This document shows positions 1-10,297 of a DNA stretch of 31,801 nt, piece by piece (position 1 is the first letter of the stretch; each line of letters opens with the position of its first letter). The stretch spans positions 52,041 through 83,841 of the forward strand of contig JAHBMJ010004089.1 in assembly GCA_018398765.1 (NCBI GenBank), read 5' to 3'. The notes beneath the pieces are model-generated. The model worked only from the letters and a program-made list of their open reading frames with translations. It searched no databases and was not told where the DNA came from. The DNA comes from Chromera velia. Lineage: Eukaryota; Sar; Chromeraceae. A program made the position numbers and the translations under genes.

Positions 1-98
1 CATCCAAAACTTAAAGTTGCCCTTTTCCATGCATGAGACCATCTTGTCCACACCTGCCAAAGTGTCCTGCATGCATGAACGCAATCCGCGCAAGCATA

Positions 99-136
<38 letters not shown>

Positions 137-1493
137 TAAAAGCAAAGGAGGAATAAGACAGGGAAGGGAGAAATGGAGCGGATCAGAAAGCAGCTTACTA
201 AATGAGCTTGTGACACTTCTGTACCATGAGATCGGACGGTGCACGTACCACGTGAGACGCTGAAATCGGTTTTAGTTTGAATCCATCAACTGTTGCTCGA
301 TTGTGTATTAATATATATGGGATATACCCAACCAGTTGGGTGAGTGCCTCGGGGGGCTATTTAGGGGGTTAGCCATAATTTAATTGCATGATGAAAACCA
401 TCAGGGGCTTGGGCATGTCTTGCCTGCAATGCATGCATGGGCAAATGGCGGGGGCCACGGCAACGTACGTAAAATATGCTTTTCAGGACCGCGTATGAAC
501 ACATATGCAATTAACTCCGTGCGAGTTACTTGAGGGGCACGTATCATGAAGAGCAAAGTATGTATCGATCGATGTATGCAAGAATACCCGATTATAATTA
601 TAGTGGAAATGGCGCATGCGCAGTGATGCATGCACGTCAAGATCCGATTTCTGCCGTATATTTAAGCGTTACATCGATCTCCCCCCCAAAATTTGAAGAG
701 CGTGATATGCGACTGCATGTGTTCTCAGGGCCTCTCGACTGAGCCCAGCAAAGCTGAGCTGCCCCCCGAGGCGATGTCTAGAACATCTCTTGGTCACGTA
801 TATGTATACATATGTAACTGACCTGTAGGTCCACTCTAATTGCATTGTGGGACCTGCAGAGGGACATGCAGGAAAGGGACCTGGCTGTATGCCTGTATAC
901 AATCATGGCCGCTGGCAGAGGACATATATATTCATAATGAGTCACTGACCATACCCATCCAGAGTCCTCTGCGGGAGGGTGTTGCTTCGTCTGTTGCGCG
1001 CCCATCGGATCCAAAGAGATTCCAGTCAAGTTGAATGACTACAAATGCTACGTGCAAGCTTTGGGCAAATTGTTTGCAGCCTCTGTATGGCACTGTGAGG
1101 ATCGTTCAAAGTCAGACGGTATATATATAGGATAAGCCCCGCGCGCGTGCACAGGCCTGCTGGTGTCCACGCAGTGCATGCATGCATGCATGGCACGCGA
1201 TCATGCAGTTTAGGAATAGTTTAGGATATAGTTTAGGGCACTCTCTTGCAGCTCAATGAACGTTTATACCTTAATTGAAAAGGCTTTCACCACTATATAT
1301 CCTGCTGGACTCCTCAGATTCAAGCTTTGTGGTTCAAGGAAGACGTTTGAAGCTTCGACTGGCAGGTGTTCCCGCCGACACTTAACGAGGACACACTTCA
1401 AAGCTTTGTGCAACACTGCAACCGGCCCAGTGTACAAACCAACCGTCTACATACGTACTCATCCACCTGCAGAGAGATACCTGAAACCCCGTC
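1..1493. other. Intergenic region with simple repeats, no supportable gene
   Basis: This stretch holds a TA dinucleotide run (about 107-133), several GCATGCAT-type palindromic runs (for example 1174-1192) and T/A-rich DNA. The open frames here are short, lack recognisable motifs, and overlap one another on both strands. The last few hundred bases must include the promoter and 5' UTR of the gene starting at 1494, but I see no element I would name with confidence. Confidence 0.6.
107..133. repeat. (TA)n microsatellite
   Basis: Uninterrupted TA dinucleotide repeat followed by TATGAATAAA. It creates short spurious open frames on both strands made of Ile-Tyr repeats. Confidence 0.95.
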
Positions 1494-2589
1494 ATGCGTA
1501 CGATGCTTCTCACGGGCTTCCTCTCCATGTACAGCATGGCACTTGTGACATTTGGAGACCAAGGAGGAGCCTGCATCAACGAGAGCGATTTGGAGGCTCT
1601 CAAAAGTGCCTCGTTCGGACCCGCAATTTCGACCTGTGGAAGTCGGCACGTGGGTGCAAAGGAGGGGACAAAGAGATGCTTGCTGGATAACACTTACGAT
1701 GGGAAGAGCGTCAGCGAGGCATGTGCAGACTGCTTCGCATCCGCTGTTTCATGTGGGGCGGTGAACTGCTGGAGCTCGTGCATGTGGGGGAACTGCCGGG
1801 ATGCGTGCCGAAAGGTCAGACCATACCTGAGGCGTTAGGTGCTAAGCCGAGCTGTCACATTTCGGATACACGGGCATGCATACGTTCTGACTCTCCATAT
1901 TCTTCCGACTCTTTGACTGCAAGATTGCGTGATCCGGTCCGTGGGGTCCGTCGTTAGGTGGCGAGCTGTTAGGTATGTAGATGTGTTCATGTTCGTTCAG
2001 AGAGCTTTCGTCAACAGACCATGTTGTTTATATGTCTTGGCGCGCGCCGAATCGCCTGAGAGACTTTCATGCATGCTTCTCGGTGCTTCTGCAAGAAAAC
2101 CACACAGTCTGTCCAGCCGCCTCCCTGTTCATCAGACTGTCTGGCTGTGCGTTTTTTACCGTCGGCCCAGTGTTCCCGCCCCCATCCTCCCTCTGCAAAC
2201 AGAAAGACGCCATGCAAAGAAAGGGAAATGAAAAAAGAACTCGCTGACCCAAACTGCTGTATTCAGACCGATGCGTCTGACCATGACCGTCCGGAGATTT
2301 TTTCCGCGATACCCGGAACAACTTTAGCACAATGTGCCAGGAGTATTGTGTGTGCCCTTCCGTTTTACCATCGTCCTGGGTGCATGGGTTGTGCATTGAC
2401 CTTGAAATTCTCTGTACACACAATTTGCTTGCCTACACATCTGCCTACCTGCTGCAGTGTTCAACATCGTCTTGCGGAGCAGATCTTTACTCCTGCAGCG
2501 GGTTGGACTTCGACACCGCCCCGGATCCTTGTGACCCGAGCAAGAAGCCCCGGGCGGCCTCCGAAGCTTCAGAAGCTGTGGTTGCCTGA
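1494..2589 (+). CDS. Small secreted cysteine-rich protein, two exons
   Basis: Two exons join in phase 0: 1494-1814 (107 codons) and 2458-2589 (43 codons plus TGA), giving about 150 residues. The ATG at 1494 begins a hydrophobic signal-peptide-like stretch (MLLTGFLSMYSMALVTF), so secretion or entry to the endomembrane system is inferred. The mature part is Cys-rich: Cys at residues 27, 48, 62, 77, 80, 87, 92, 96, 101 and 105 in exon 1, then four more in exon 2 (CSTSSCG, YSCSG, PDPCDP). The intron begins GTCAGA at 1815, like the donor type used by the large gene at 15320-26371, and ends CTGCTGCAG at 2457. Without splicing the frame would stop at TAG 1836-1838, giving 114 residues and losing the second Cys block. 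The closely spaced CxxC and Cx3-6C pattern suggests a disulfide-stabilised fold, but I do not recognise a named family. The last residues (Ala/Ser/Glu-rich) have no known motif. Confidence 0.6.
1815..2457 (+). other. Predicted intron of the cysteine-rich gene
   Basis: A 643-nt intron with GTCAGA at the 5' end and a pyrimidine-containing CTGCTGCAG 3' end. Both flanking exons are phase 0. The intron contains stop codons in every frame on the plus strand. Alternative 3' acceptors exist inside it (for example CAAACAG near 2202, which would give a short Lys/Arg-rich tail), so the exact acceptor needs transcript data. Confidence 0.5.
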
Positions 2590-3360
2590 GACTGAGAGCG
2601 AAACAGTGAAAAAGAAGGGAGTTGGCAAGGGAACGAGAAGACTGCTGTACTGATGTACAGATTCTCCATTCGACCTGTGTGAGAGAGAAGATATTTGAAG
2701 ATCGGTATCTGAAGTCACAGAAAGGAAGAGTGGAAGGAAAGCGACGGAGGAAGAAGCCGAACTATCCTCCTTAGAAATGGCCTTCCTCTCTTCGTTCTCT
2801 CTTTAATTTGATTTCTTTGATTCCAACGGTCGCAGCAATTTAAGTTTTTTCCTCCTTTGTTTGGTCTCACCACGGTCGGTCGACAATTTTTCACCCATCG
2901 CTCACTCTTCCATTGACTCACCCACCCATCCCCTCACCAATCACCATTCGCCCCCCTCCGTGTGAACCAAAGAGTCCACTCTCCTACCAGGCGCATCGAC
3001 CCGACCGGCCTCCTTGCTCGTTCGTGCTCGGGCGGCAAATTAAGCTAAGCTCTGAGTACCTCCACATTGACAATTAAGCCGAAAGAAAAGGAAAGGACTT
3101 TCATTGCAAGACAGACATTGTCTCCTTCAAGCTGGCCTTCAAGTTTGCTTTCACCAAGTTGTTTCATCTCATGCACTAAGTTCTTCCTTCGGTCTTTCCT
3201 TCCTGCCTCCCCGCCTTATTTGTTCGACTCGATGGGGAAGGAAGGAAACTGCACTCACTTCACTCACGCACTGCACACGCAACAATAAGCCCTTCTGCAC
3301 CGCCGCCACCCTCTCCAACTCCGGCCTCCACCCGCTCGCCACCCACCTCCCGCGAATCAC

Positions 3361-3440
3361 TAAATGAATGAATGAATGAATGAATGATTGAAAGAAAGGA
3401 AGGAAGGAACGAAAGAGGGGAGAAAGAAAGGAAGGAAGGC
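3361..3440. repeat. (AATG)n followed by GAAA/GGAA purine tract
   Basis: Six or more tandem AATG units run directly into GAAAGAAAGGAAGGAAGG-type purine-rich repeats. No gene overlaps it. Confidence 0.9.
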
Positions 3441-3915
3441 GGACATGAGTGATGCCACCCGTCTTGGCGTCACTCCTCGATCCTCTTCGCTCGGGAGGCG
3501 GGAAGGAAAGGAAGGAAGATCAGAAGTCAAAGTCGTGAGGTGGTAACTAGACATCATCGCTCGCATCATCGCCCTTTCAGAACCTCAATGGTTGGCCTAG
3601 GCGCATTAGAACATGCAGGAACACGATCGAAAATCAATTAAATGAGATTAGATATGGCTGAAGTACCTTAGTAACTTCCTTATATACTGTTTCTCACAGT
3701 TTCCACTCCCTTACAGATCAGCAAGAATTAATTAAGCCTGATTCTTATCCAAAAACTATATATAAAACTGGGTTTGAAGATCGAATCTCATCGATTGTTG
3801 GTGTAATTTGTGTTTTTGAATTAATGTCAGTACAATCTGTGCATTGGTCGTTTTCCTTCCTAGTTTCCTTTTCGGGCCTCTCTTCTTTGTGAAAATCACT
3901 CTATAGCTTCACCTG

Positions 3916-3945
3916 ATGATGATGATTGATGATGATGATGAAGTT
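3916..3945. repeat. (GAT)n microsatellite
   Basis: Two runs of GAT/ATG trinucleotides separated by one imperfect unit. A similar ATG run lies near 13605-13620. Confidence 0.85.
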
Positions 3946-4539
3946 GACTGAACCCGGTAGCCATCGTATCCCAATGACAGAGAGCAGTCTAAGTATATAT
4001 GCATTGCTAGCCTAGGAGCGTAAAAGCTCGCTCAGAGAGGCCACACTGAGGCTAGGTATTTAGGATGCTATATATGCAAGCTAAATTTAAATTTTATTCT
4101 GTCACACTCCCACTGACTGCTAACAGACTGACTCATCACTGACTGGCACAGTGTTACTGAGTCTGTCTACCGTACTCAGTGTCTAGACTCAGCATACTGG
4201 CTCTTTCAAATTCTTTCTGCAGCTAGTTCTACGGCGGCCGAAATCTAGGCCGAAATAATCTCCTCCAGGAACTAGCTCAAGAAATTCTACCTATGTGACA
4301 GTATGTGCCTAACACTGCCTATGTGTGCCTGTTTATCTATCTGTGTATGTTTCTACCAGTACCAATAATAATAGGTCCAATATTATATTTATATACATAA
4401 TCAATCACCTATGAGCTCTCTATGTCTTCCCACGACCTTGCTTTGTCCATTAGGAGCGGCTGATCGTCACTCTATCTATCCAAGTGCTGCCGCTGCCGCT
4501 GCCCCTCCCTCAACGCTTACTCTTCGTACCTCAGAGTCT

Positions 4540-5868
4540 CCCCTGGTGCCCCACAGGCACCCACTAGCTGCTCTGTGGTGCGCTCCCTGCATTCTTGCCT
4601 TTATGTATGTGCACATCTATCCACATATCCTATCCCACTTCAGACTCACAAGATGCACTACCTTCTTTAGGAACATCTCGGCATCCTTTTCGAAGGCCCC
4701 ATCTACACTGCTGACGAGAGGTATGAAATCGTACTCCTTGTCCCTGCACGGCCCGGCATACTGCTCCTTTTTCCCCGTGGCTCACTGGGTGAGAACTTTC
4801 AGCCAGTCAACCTGTGTATAGGAGGCGGCCTGGGTGTTAACCACCCTTGTATTTAAGATTGCCTACCTTTACCTTGTCCAAAGTCCCCGTACTGAGAAGT
4901 CTCCATAAAAGGCCAGTAGACCCCAGCCCAGCACCTCTCCCTCTGCCCTCACTACTGGCTCCCCCCTCCCTACTGCCGACGTGAACGCCAGCTCTGCCAG
5001 GTTAGTGACACACCATATCTAGTTTCCCTCGTTGTGTCTCCTCCTCAGGACCTCCTGACATATCTCCCTCTCTTGCAGTTGAGGGCGTGCTATAGCCCCC
5101 TAGGCAGCCCCTAGCTGCTCTCACACCCCTCACAATTCTTCTTGTCTCTCTGCATTTTGAATTGGTAGCGCAGGGTGAGGGCAATGCCATCTCGGAACTC
5201 TTTTGGACTGAGGAGCATGTCGTCTGCTTCTCGTGGAACCACATTGAGCCATCCTGAGTATCGCTTTGCCTTTGCATCTCTGACTGCTCTCCTCTGCTCC
5301 CCCATCACCCCCGGAACTTCCGTTTCTTTTACCCTCTCCCATCAGATTATCTGGGATAAGACTGGAACTTGCCTGGACAGTACCTAAGGTCTACTAGGCA
5401 CTTACCCGGGAGACCCCTAGGACGCCCTAGGGTCCACCAGTCTGATGCAACACAGGTGACAAGGCAAGCCGTGCGTCTATGAATCGACTTAGTATAAATC
5501 TGATGCAATACTCAAACTCCACTTGTGCAACACTTGAACAACAGATGTATTGCAGTGATTAGAGACTTTGACTGAGTATTTGGCAATCCTCTCCCCCCTT
5601 TTGGCAACAGCCGGGTTGCCAAAAATCTTTAGTGCACCGCCCCTTTCTCCTCCGTTACCTTTCTCTGGCTGTGCTCTTTGCGGGCCTCCTTCCTTTCTTC
5701 TCTTTTTTTTTCCTCCTCCATCTCTCTTCCTTCTCGAATAGCCTGTGTGAGCTCTCTGGTTACTGCCTGAAATGTCGCTCTTGCTTCCCTCCCTTCTGTT
5801 TTGGGATTGTGAATCCCCACCCCCCCCAATCTAACTGGCAGTGCACTGACCTCTCTCATCCATTGCTC
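4540..5868 (-). pseudogene. Decayed retroelement reverse-transcriptase ORF, C-terminal part
   Basis: Read on the minus strand, several frames in the right order resemble the C-terminal half of reverse-transcriptase proteins common in algal and invertebrate retroelements. In order: LPVRLGGVGIHNP followed by a helix rich in Glu/Arg (about 5860-5640); GWLNVVP then LSPKEFRDGIALTLRY (about 5260-5170); HALNCKRGRYVRR (about 5095-5050); a degraded RHNE stretch; FIPLVSSVDGAFEKDAEMFL (about 4730-4665); and ARMQGAHHRAASGCLWGTRG (about 4605-4545). Frames change several times and there are internal stops, so it is not functional. About 320 bp between 5309 and 5628 does not fit the family and may be another small insertion. 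I match these motifs from memory; retroelement class (LINE-like or other) is not settled. The upstream part of the same remnant resumes at 12963. Confidence 0.65.
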
Positions 5869-6136
5869 CCCTGCAAAGACCTAAGAATTTAGACGGGAAT
5901 TTAGAGGAATTTAGACAGGAATTTAGATGAATTTAGGCAGGAATTTAGAGGAATTTAGCTAGGAATCTAAAGGAATTTAAAGACAGAAATTTAGAGAAAT
6001 TTATCAATTTTTGGAGGTCAATTTCTTCTGAACTGTGATAAATTAGAGTTTGATATTAACGGTGCTTATAGAACTATATTAGAGCTATAAGCACATTTAA
6101 TATTAAGCTCTAACTCATCATAGTTAACAAGAAATT
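5869..6136. mobile_element. Left part of a foldback/MITE-like element
   Basis: The element starts with CCCTGCAAAG and continues with iterated GGAATTTAGA units. Its reverse complement is found at 12843-12962, ending TTTGCAGGG, on the other side of the LTR retrotransposon. Joined, the element is about 388 bp and folds almost end to end. The inner arms also match: GAGGTCAATTTCTT at about 6018-6031 pairs with the sequence that spans 6129-6136 and 12838-12850, and GTGCTTATAG pairs perfectly with CTATAAGCAC around a short centre near 6070-6085. It has no coding capacity. A 2-bp TC direct repeat at the outer ends is too short to prove a target duplication. It interrupts the reverse-transcriptase remnant. 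Confidence 0.7.
6132..6136. repeat. Target-site duplication AAATT, left copy
   Basis: AAATT immediately left of the TGTTAG LTR end. The same five bases occur at 12838-12842, immediately right of the CTAACA LTR end. A 5-bp duplication is the usual length for Ty1/copia integrases. Confidence 0.9.
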
Positions 6137-6653
6137 TGTTAGGGTTCGGGCCTGAATCAGACATCGGCGCAACAGTCTGTACACAGGAACTGAGACTGGA
6201 GGAAGTAGGCTAGGAAGCAAGCTGACAGCGCTAGGCTAAGTACAAAGCAATGATAGTAGAAGCAGTGTACTCAGAGCATTCAACGTCAAGAAGTCTGGAT
6301 CTAGAAGGACTGACCTTAATCCAAGCATTCCGACTTCTATCTTCTCAATCTGTCGCCGTCTACATTGTGTCGATCGAGAGGATGCGACTATTCGGATCGA
6401 CACGTCACATATATATAGAATCGGCTGTCTCTCATTCGGCTAATTACCGACTGTCATAAATTGGGTCTCTTCGTTCATTGTTGTCACGAAGAGGCAATCA
6501 TTCAATCATTCACGTCTGCATGTACATGAATGAAATCTGCATGCATGCATGTATCGACTCGCGCATGCAAATTGTTAGATCATCATGGGCGGCGGCGGCG
6601 GGCGTCGCGCGTGCAGTGGCCCGCGCGTCCGTCCACCTCCGCGTGCACTAACA
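6137..6653 (-). repeat. 3' LTR of the copia-type element
   Basis: 517 bp, bounded by TGTTAG and CTAACA (a TG...CA terminus). On the minus strand it includes a TATATATA stretch (6408-6418) that could serve as a TATA box, and an 8-bp inverted repeat CTCTTCGT/ACGAAGAG (about 6467-6493). It is identical in length to the 5' LTR, with no indels between them. Confidence 0.93.
6408..6418 (-). promoter_or_regulatory. Possible TATA box in the 3' LTR
   Basis: CATATATATAG on the plus strand, CTATATATATG on the minus (transcribed) strand, about 270 bp upstream of the LTR's downstream border. The matching site in the 5' LTR is lost through three T/C transitions. The role is inferred from composition and position only. 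Confidence 0.35.
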
Positions 6654-6670
6654 ATCACCCCCTTCGTTCT
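6654..6670 (-). other. Candidate polypurine tract
   Basis: On the minus strand the purine-rich GAACGAAGGGGGTGAT sits directly before the 3' LTR's TGTTAG. Position and composition fit the plus-strand primer of an LTR element. Confidence 0.6.
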
Positions 6671-6766
6671 GGAGGCAACACTGCTCGATCGAAAGAACAA
6701 ACACTCAAATGCAAATCAAGAAAACGAAAGCAATGAAATTATGCAATCATGTATTCAAAGAAATCA

Positions 6767-8194
6767 TCATGCATTTCGGAGGAATTTGGTTTGTCTGTCT
6801 GCCCTCTGAAATCCGGTCTCTATCCAGTGAACTGCAGCCCCCAACTCAACAAGGCATTCAAGAACATATTTGAGCTCTCCCTGCATTCTTAGTTCTGACT
6901 TACACTGTTTAGATGCTAACTGGTGCAAGAGGGGCTGACTGTCTGACACAACCAAAACTTCTGGCTTCTTTCCCCAAAGCTTACTCATGAAATGTGCGAT
7001 TCCGAATACAGCTTTCACGCCCTCCCTCATTGCTAACAACTCTGCTGACGTCGTGCTCCCTAACTTTCTCGCTTCTTTCTTGGAGTACCACGACAAGGTG
7101 TTCTCTTCTCCCACCCCTTTCAAATTACTCAAAGCGGAGCAAGGAACTAGCTGTATTTCATACCCCAGACGTCCTTCCTTCTTGTGCAATTCATATGATG
7201 CATCAACCCAAACAAGCAACACAAAGTCATCATTGAGAGAAACAAGTTTTAGGGATCGAGACGACTCCCTTGCATGCCAGAGGGCTTTTTCCGTTGCACG
7301 GAGGGTGTGTGGAGATGGCTTGGTGTTCGAACATGACAGATGACCGAAAAGGAAATTCAAATGAGGCTGTGTTCTCACCCCCCACCCGAGCGCTCCCACA
7401 TTGCTCTGTTGCTCAGTACAGAGCGAAGGGTCAACTTCCTCTTCTGAGGGCAAAAGAAGGTCTCGCTTGGTCAGTGGCTTTCTGGACTGAGAGGGAACAG
7501 AAGAAGCGGCTTCCTGTAAGTAACTCCCTTGGTCAAGCAGCATGCGACCCTCAACCATGCGGACAAACATCCCTATGTATGCATGAAGGGATCTATCATC
7601 CATTCTTACTGGCTCGTCCATTTCGAAAAGAGAATGAATCGCTTGCATTTCCTTCATCACATCTGGTGCGAAAGCGAAAAGGTCGTCTACATGCATCACT
7701 AACACACCGACTGGCTTTTTGTTCTTGTCTCTCTTGACCAAAATTGACTCAGCTATCTCTTCCCATCCCAGTTCCTTCACTCTCTTCTTGAAGTACTGTG
7801 TGTACACGCGAGGGCTATCCTTCAAGCCGTAAACAGCCTTCAGGATGCACACACACACACCAGGACGCAAACTAGGATAGACAGAAACAGGCAAGTCAGA
7901 AGGGAGTCGAAGCCACACCTCACCATTCTTTCCATCGAGAGGGGTTTGGAGGAAAGCAGTTGAGATATCTGCCTTCGCTGCCTGAAGCCCACGAGAAAGG
8001 GCCCACACAAATGCCGCACGGGAGAGAGAGGAGCTCGCAGTGCCAGAGAAGGTCTCCAGGAAGCCGTTGTCTCTGGCGTCTTGGAAGCCCTTGGCAACAA
8101 GACAGGATTTCGCAACGGTTACCCACTCCTCCTCCTTCAGCTTCCACGTGCGTACCCACTGGAGAGTGATTGGCTTCACCCCCGGTCTCGGGTG
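6767..8194 (-). pseudogene. Reverse transcriptase and RNase H domains
   Basis: An intact open stretch of about 475 codons ending at TGA 6769-6767. The first ATG is at 8179, and residues are counted from it. Reverse-transcriptase landmarks are KADISTAFLQTPL (D71), KAVYGLKDSPRVY (residues 114-126) and VLVMHVDDLF with catalytic D165 and D166. YVDD is usual in copia; here Tyr is replaced by His. RNase H follows, with VWVDASYE, TSAELLAMREG and VVSDSQPLL carrying the expected acidic residues, and a final FQRADRQTK stretch. The motif order and the AVYGLK box place it with Ty1/copia, although it is divergent. Key catalytic residues are present, so decay of this copy is due to stops upstream. Confidence 0.9.
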
Positions 8195-8953
8195 CTACGT
8201 CTAACTGGAGAGATCAAAGACACCATACAGAGCCCAACGCGCCAATTCTTTTTTGTCGAACTCCACGTGACTCCCTGCTGCAATCTCTTCTGGAGTAGTA
8301 GGGATATATCCTTTTGCATTGTTTTTTCTCTTCATAAGCTTTCTTGCTTTCTCTGCTTTCAAAGCCATGCACGCGACTTCGAAGTGTCTATCTAGCGCTT
8401 CTGCTTTCCTCACCTCTTCTCTGGCTCTTCTTTCTTTCTTTCTCTGAAAGATGATTGCTTTCTTCTCTTTCCTTCCTTTGCTTTTCTAATCGAGAAAATC
8501 TGCACGGCAGACCTCCTCTTGAATCTGCTCTACGACTGGGTCAACATCAATCGGCATGATATCGACGTCATCAGGCACAGGATCAGTAGAGATGACAGCA
8601 TAGTCAGAGGATGGAAGGGACTCTGCAAAAACATCAGGAGCAGACTGAAGAGGAACAGAGGAGGAAGGAGGGTCAGATTTATCCAAACGAGAAAGAAGGT
8701 CTGCTGGAATGCCACCCCCGACAGGAGGATCGAAACGCTCTACTATGTCTTGCTACTTGACATGATGCTCGATTTCTTTCGGCTTCCATTTTCCATTATC
8801 GTCTTTATTGAATCTGGCTACCTTCAAGCCTCGCTCTTGCTTTGCTCCTTCTCGAACAATGCGACCAGGCCAAAGGGCACCGTCTGTGTTCTTTGCTAGC
8901 ACCCACCTGCCTGCTTGGCGGCGAGGATGCTCATTTCCATTTTCATCACGCAG
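8195..8953 (-). pseudogene. pol linker between integrase and reverse transcriptase
   Basis: About 250 codons of the same frame, broken by TAG at 8755-8753, 8488-8486, 8203-8201 and 8197-8195. It begins with a conserved-looking segment (RWVLAKNTDGALWPGRIVRE, KVARFNKDDNGKWKP) that may be a small SH3/chromo-like fold of the integrase C-terminus. It then becomes acidic and Pro/Ser-rich, and ends in a Lys/Arg/Glu helix. These are low-complexity tethers typical between copia integrase and reverse transcriptase. The assignment of the first segment is an inference. Confidence 0.6.
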
Positions 8954-10297
8954 CTAGAAAGGCTCTGTTTCTGGGAAAGAAGAATCAGGCTCGACGTCTT
9001 CCCCCCCTGAACGCAAATCAACTGCTGGAACACCCGGACTCTCATGGTCATCATCACGGACAGATAAACACGGCCATCCACCAGACTCCTCTTCAACTTT
9101 CTTTTCTTTCCTTACCTCTCTCCATTTCTGTATTTCGTCCACACCTAACCACTTCTCAAGCCTGACATGCTGTGGATGCATATGCAAAGGGACCCATCGA
9201 CCCCCCCGCAACACAATGAGCGAACAGACCTGCGGGCCCTGTACCCCCCCGAAGAGTGCTCGCTCACTCTTTGAAAGAGGGTCCGCTGAACCTGCGGGAT
9301 CTATCACACGAACCTCATCCCCCATTGCGATTGGGGGCACTCCACATGCATGACCGAAAATCAAAAAATTGGGAGACATGCCTGTCTTACTGTGAACGAC
9401 ATCACCTAACTGATTAGCAACGCCGGAGAGAAAGGCAGGCCACAAAGAAAGAGGAAGATAGAGCTGAATCAAAGTCTTTTTGAGAAGAGAGATGACAGTC
9501 GAGTTCACACGTTCAACATCTGACTGAACCTCAGGGCTGAAAGGGGGACCCCTCTTATGGTGAAGACCCATGTCATCACACGCCGCTGCGTACCCGATCT
9601 CGTCTTCTTCTCCGACGAACTCACCCCCGTTGTCTGTCTGAATGACAAAGGGCTTTCCGAAACCGTGAATCTGCCATCTGCGCACCCACTGACGAAGGTG
9701 CCGCACTGCATAGCGCTTTCTGCGAAGTGCAGAGAGAGAAACTTTCTTGACCCCGCCACAAACGATCACCAAAATGTAGCGAAATCCTCCCATACCTTTC
9801 GTCCGCATCTCCTTCAAGTCATGAAAGATGACTTGGTTGAAGGGGGTACGCTCCTTTGCATGCTGCGGCTGCTTTGACTTTTGGGCTGGCTTGTCACCCT
9901 TGGCTGCAGATGAGGTTTTCTCTTCAACGGAAAAACGAACACGCTTTACTGCTTGCTTCTTCTCTCCCGACTTTTCCTTTTTGAAAATCCCTTTTGCAGG
10001 GATCCTTTCCTTTCTCTGATTGACTGACTTGCACGCTTCGCACAAATCCCTCACATCTCTGCACTCTTGAGGAGAGAAGGAAAGAGGCACTCCTTTTTCT
10101 TCTAGAGTCTTCTCAAGACGAGCGCCTACGGAATGCGCAAGTCGGGAATGCAACACATAGAGCAGGTGTTGCTTCCTCTCTGCAGGAAGGGTTTCTGCGG
10201 AACGAGCCTCTGCAGAGAGAGAGGAAGAGTAGAAAACTTTCTTCTTCCAGGCATCAAGGGGCGCAGTCATCTGCGCGGCTGCTGCTGCTTTATCGTT
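8954..10297 (-). pseudogene. Retroviral-type integrase domain
   Basis: This segment runs from the codon after TAA 10300-10298 to TAG 8956-8954. The first ATG is at 10270. Counting from that ATG, the HHCC zinc-binding module is H41, H46, C77 and C80 (Hx4H, CxxC). The catalytic triad is D151 (FHDLKEM), D213 (QTDNGGEF) and E253 (QSDVERVN). The D-to-E spacing is 39 residues, against about 35 in typical copia integrases. All key residues are present. The region C-terminal to E253 (KSKTGMSPNFLIFGHACG-like) matches the conserved segment that follows the core in copia integrases. Integrase inserts the element cDNA, and the AAATT duplication records its action here. Confidence 0.88.

Larger units (their letters stand above)
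2590..4539. other. Intergenic region with simple repeats
   Basis: The start is presumably the 3' UTR of the cysteine-rich gene. The rest contains an AATG tetranucleotide run with GAAAG/GGAA purine-rich DNA (about 3361-3440), a GAT trinucleotide run (about 3916-3945), and many copies of GACTGACT-like short motifs around 4105-4190. No open frame here has recognisable protein features. Confidence 0.6.

Noticed and set aside
1836..1838. TAG as the natural stop of the cysteine-rich gene
   Set aside because: A GTCAGA donor lies just before it, and a phase-0 second exon with four Cys and a TGA stop is available, so I prefer the spliced model. It remains a possible alternative.
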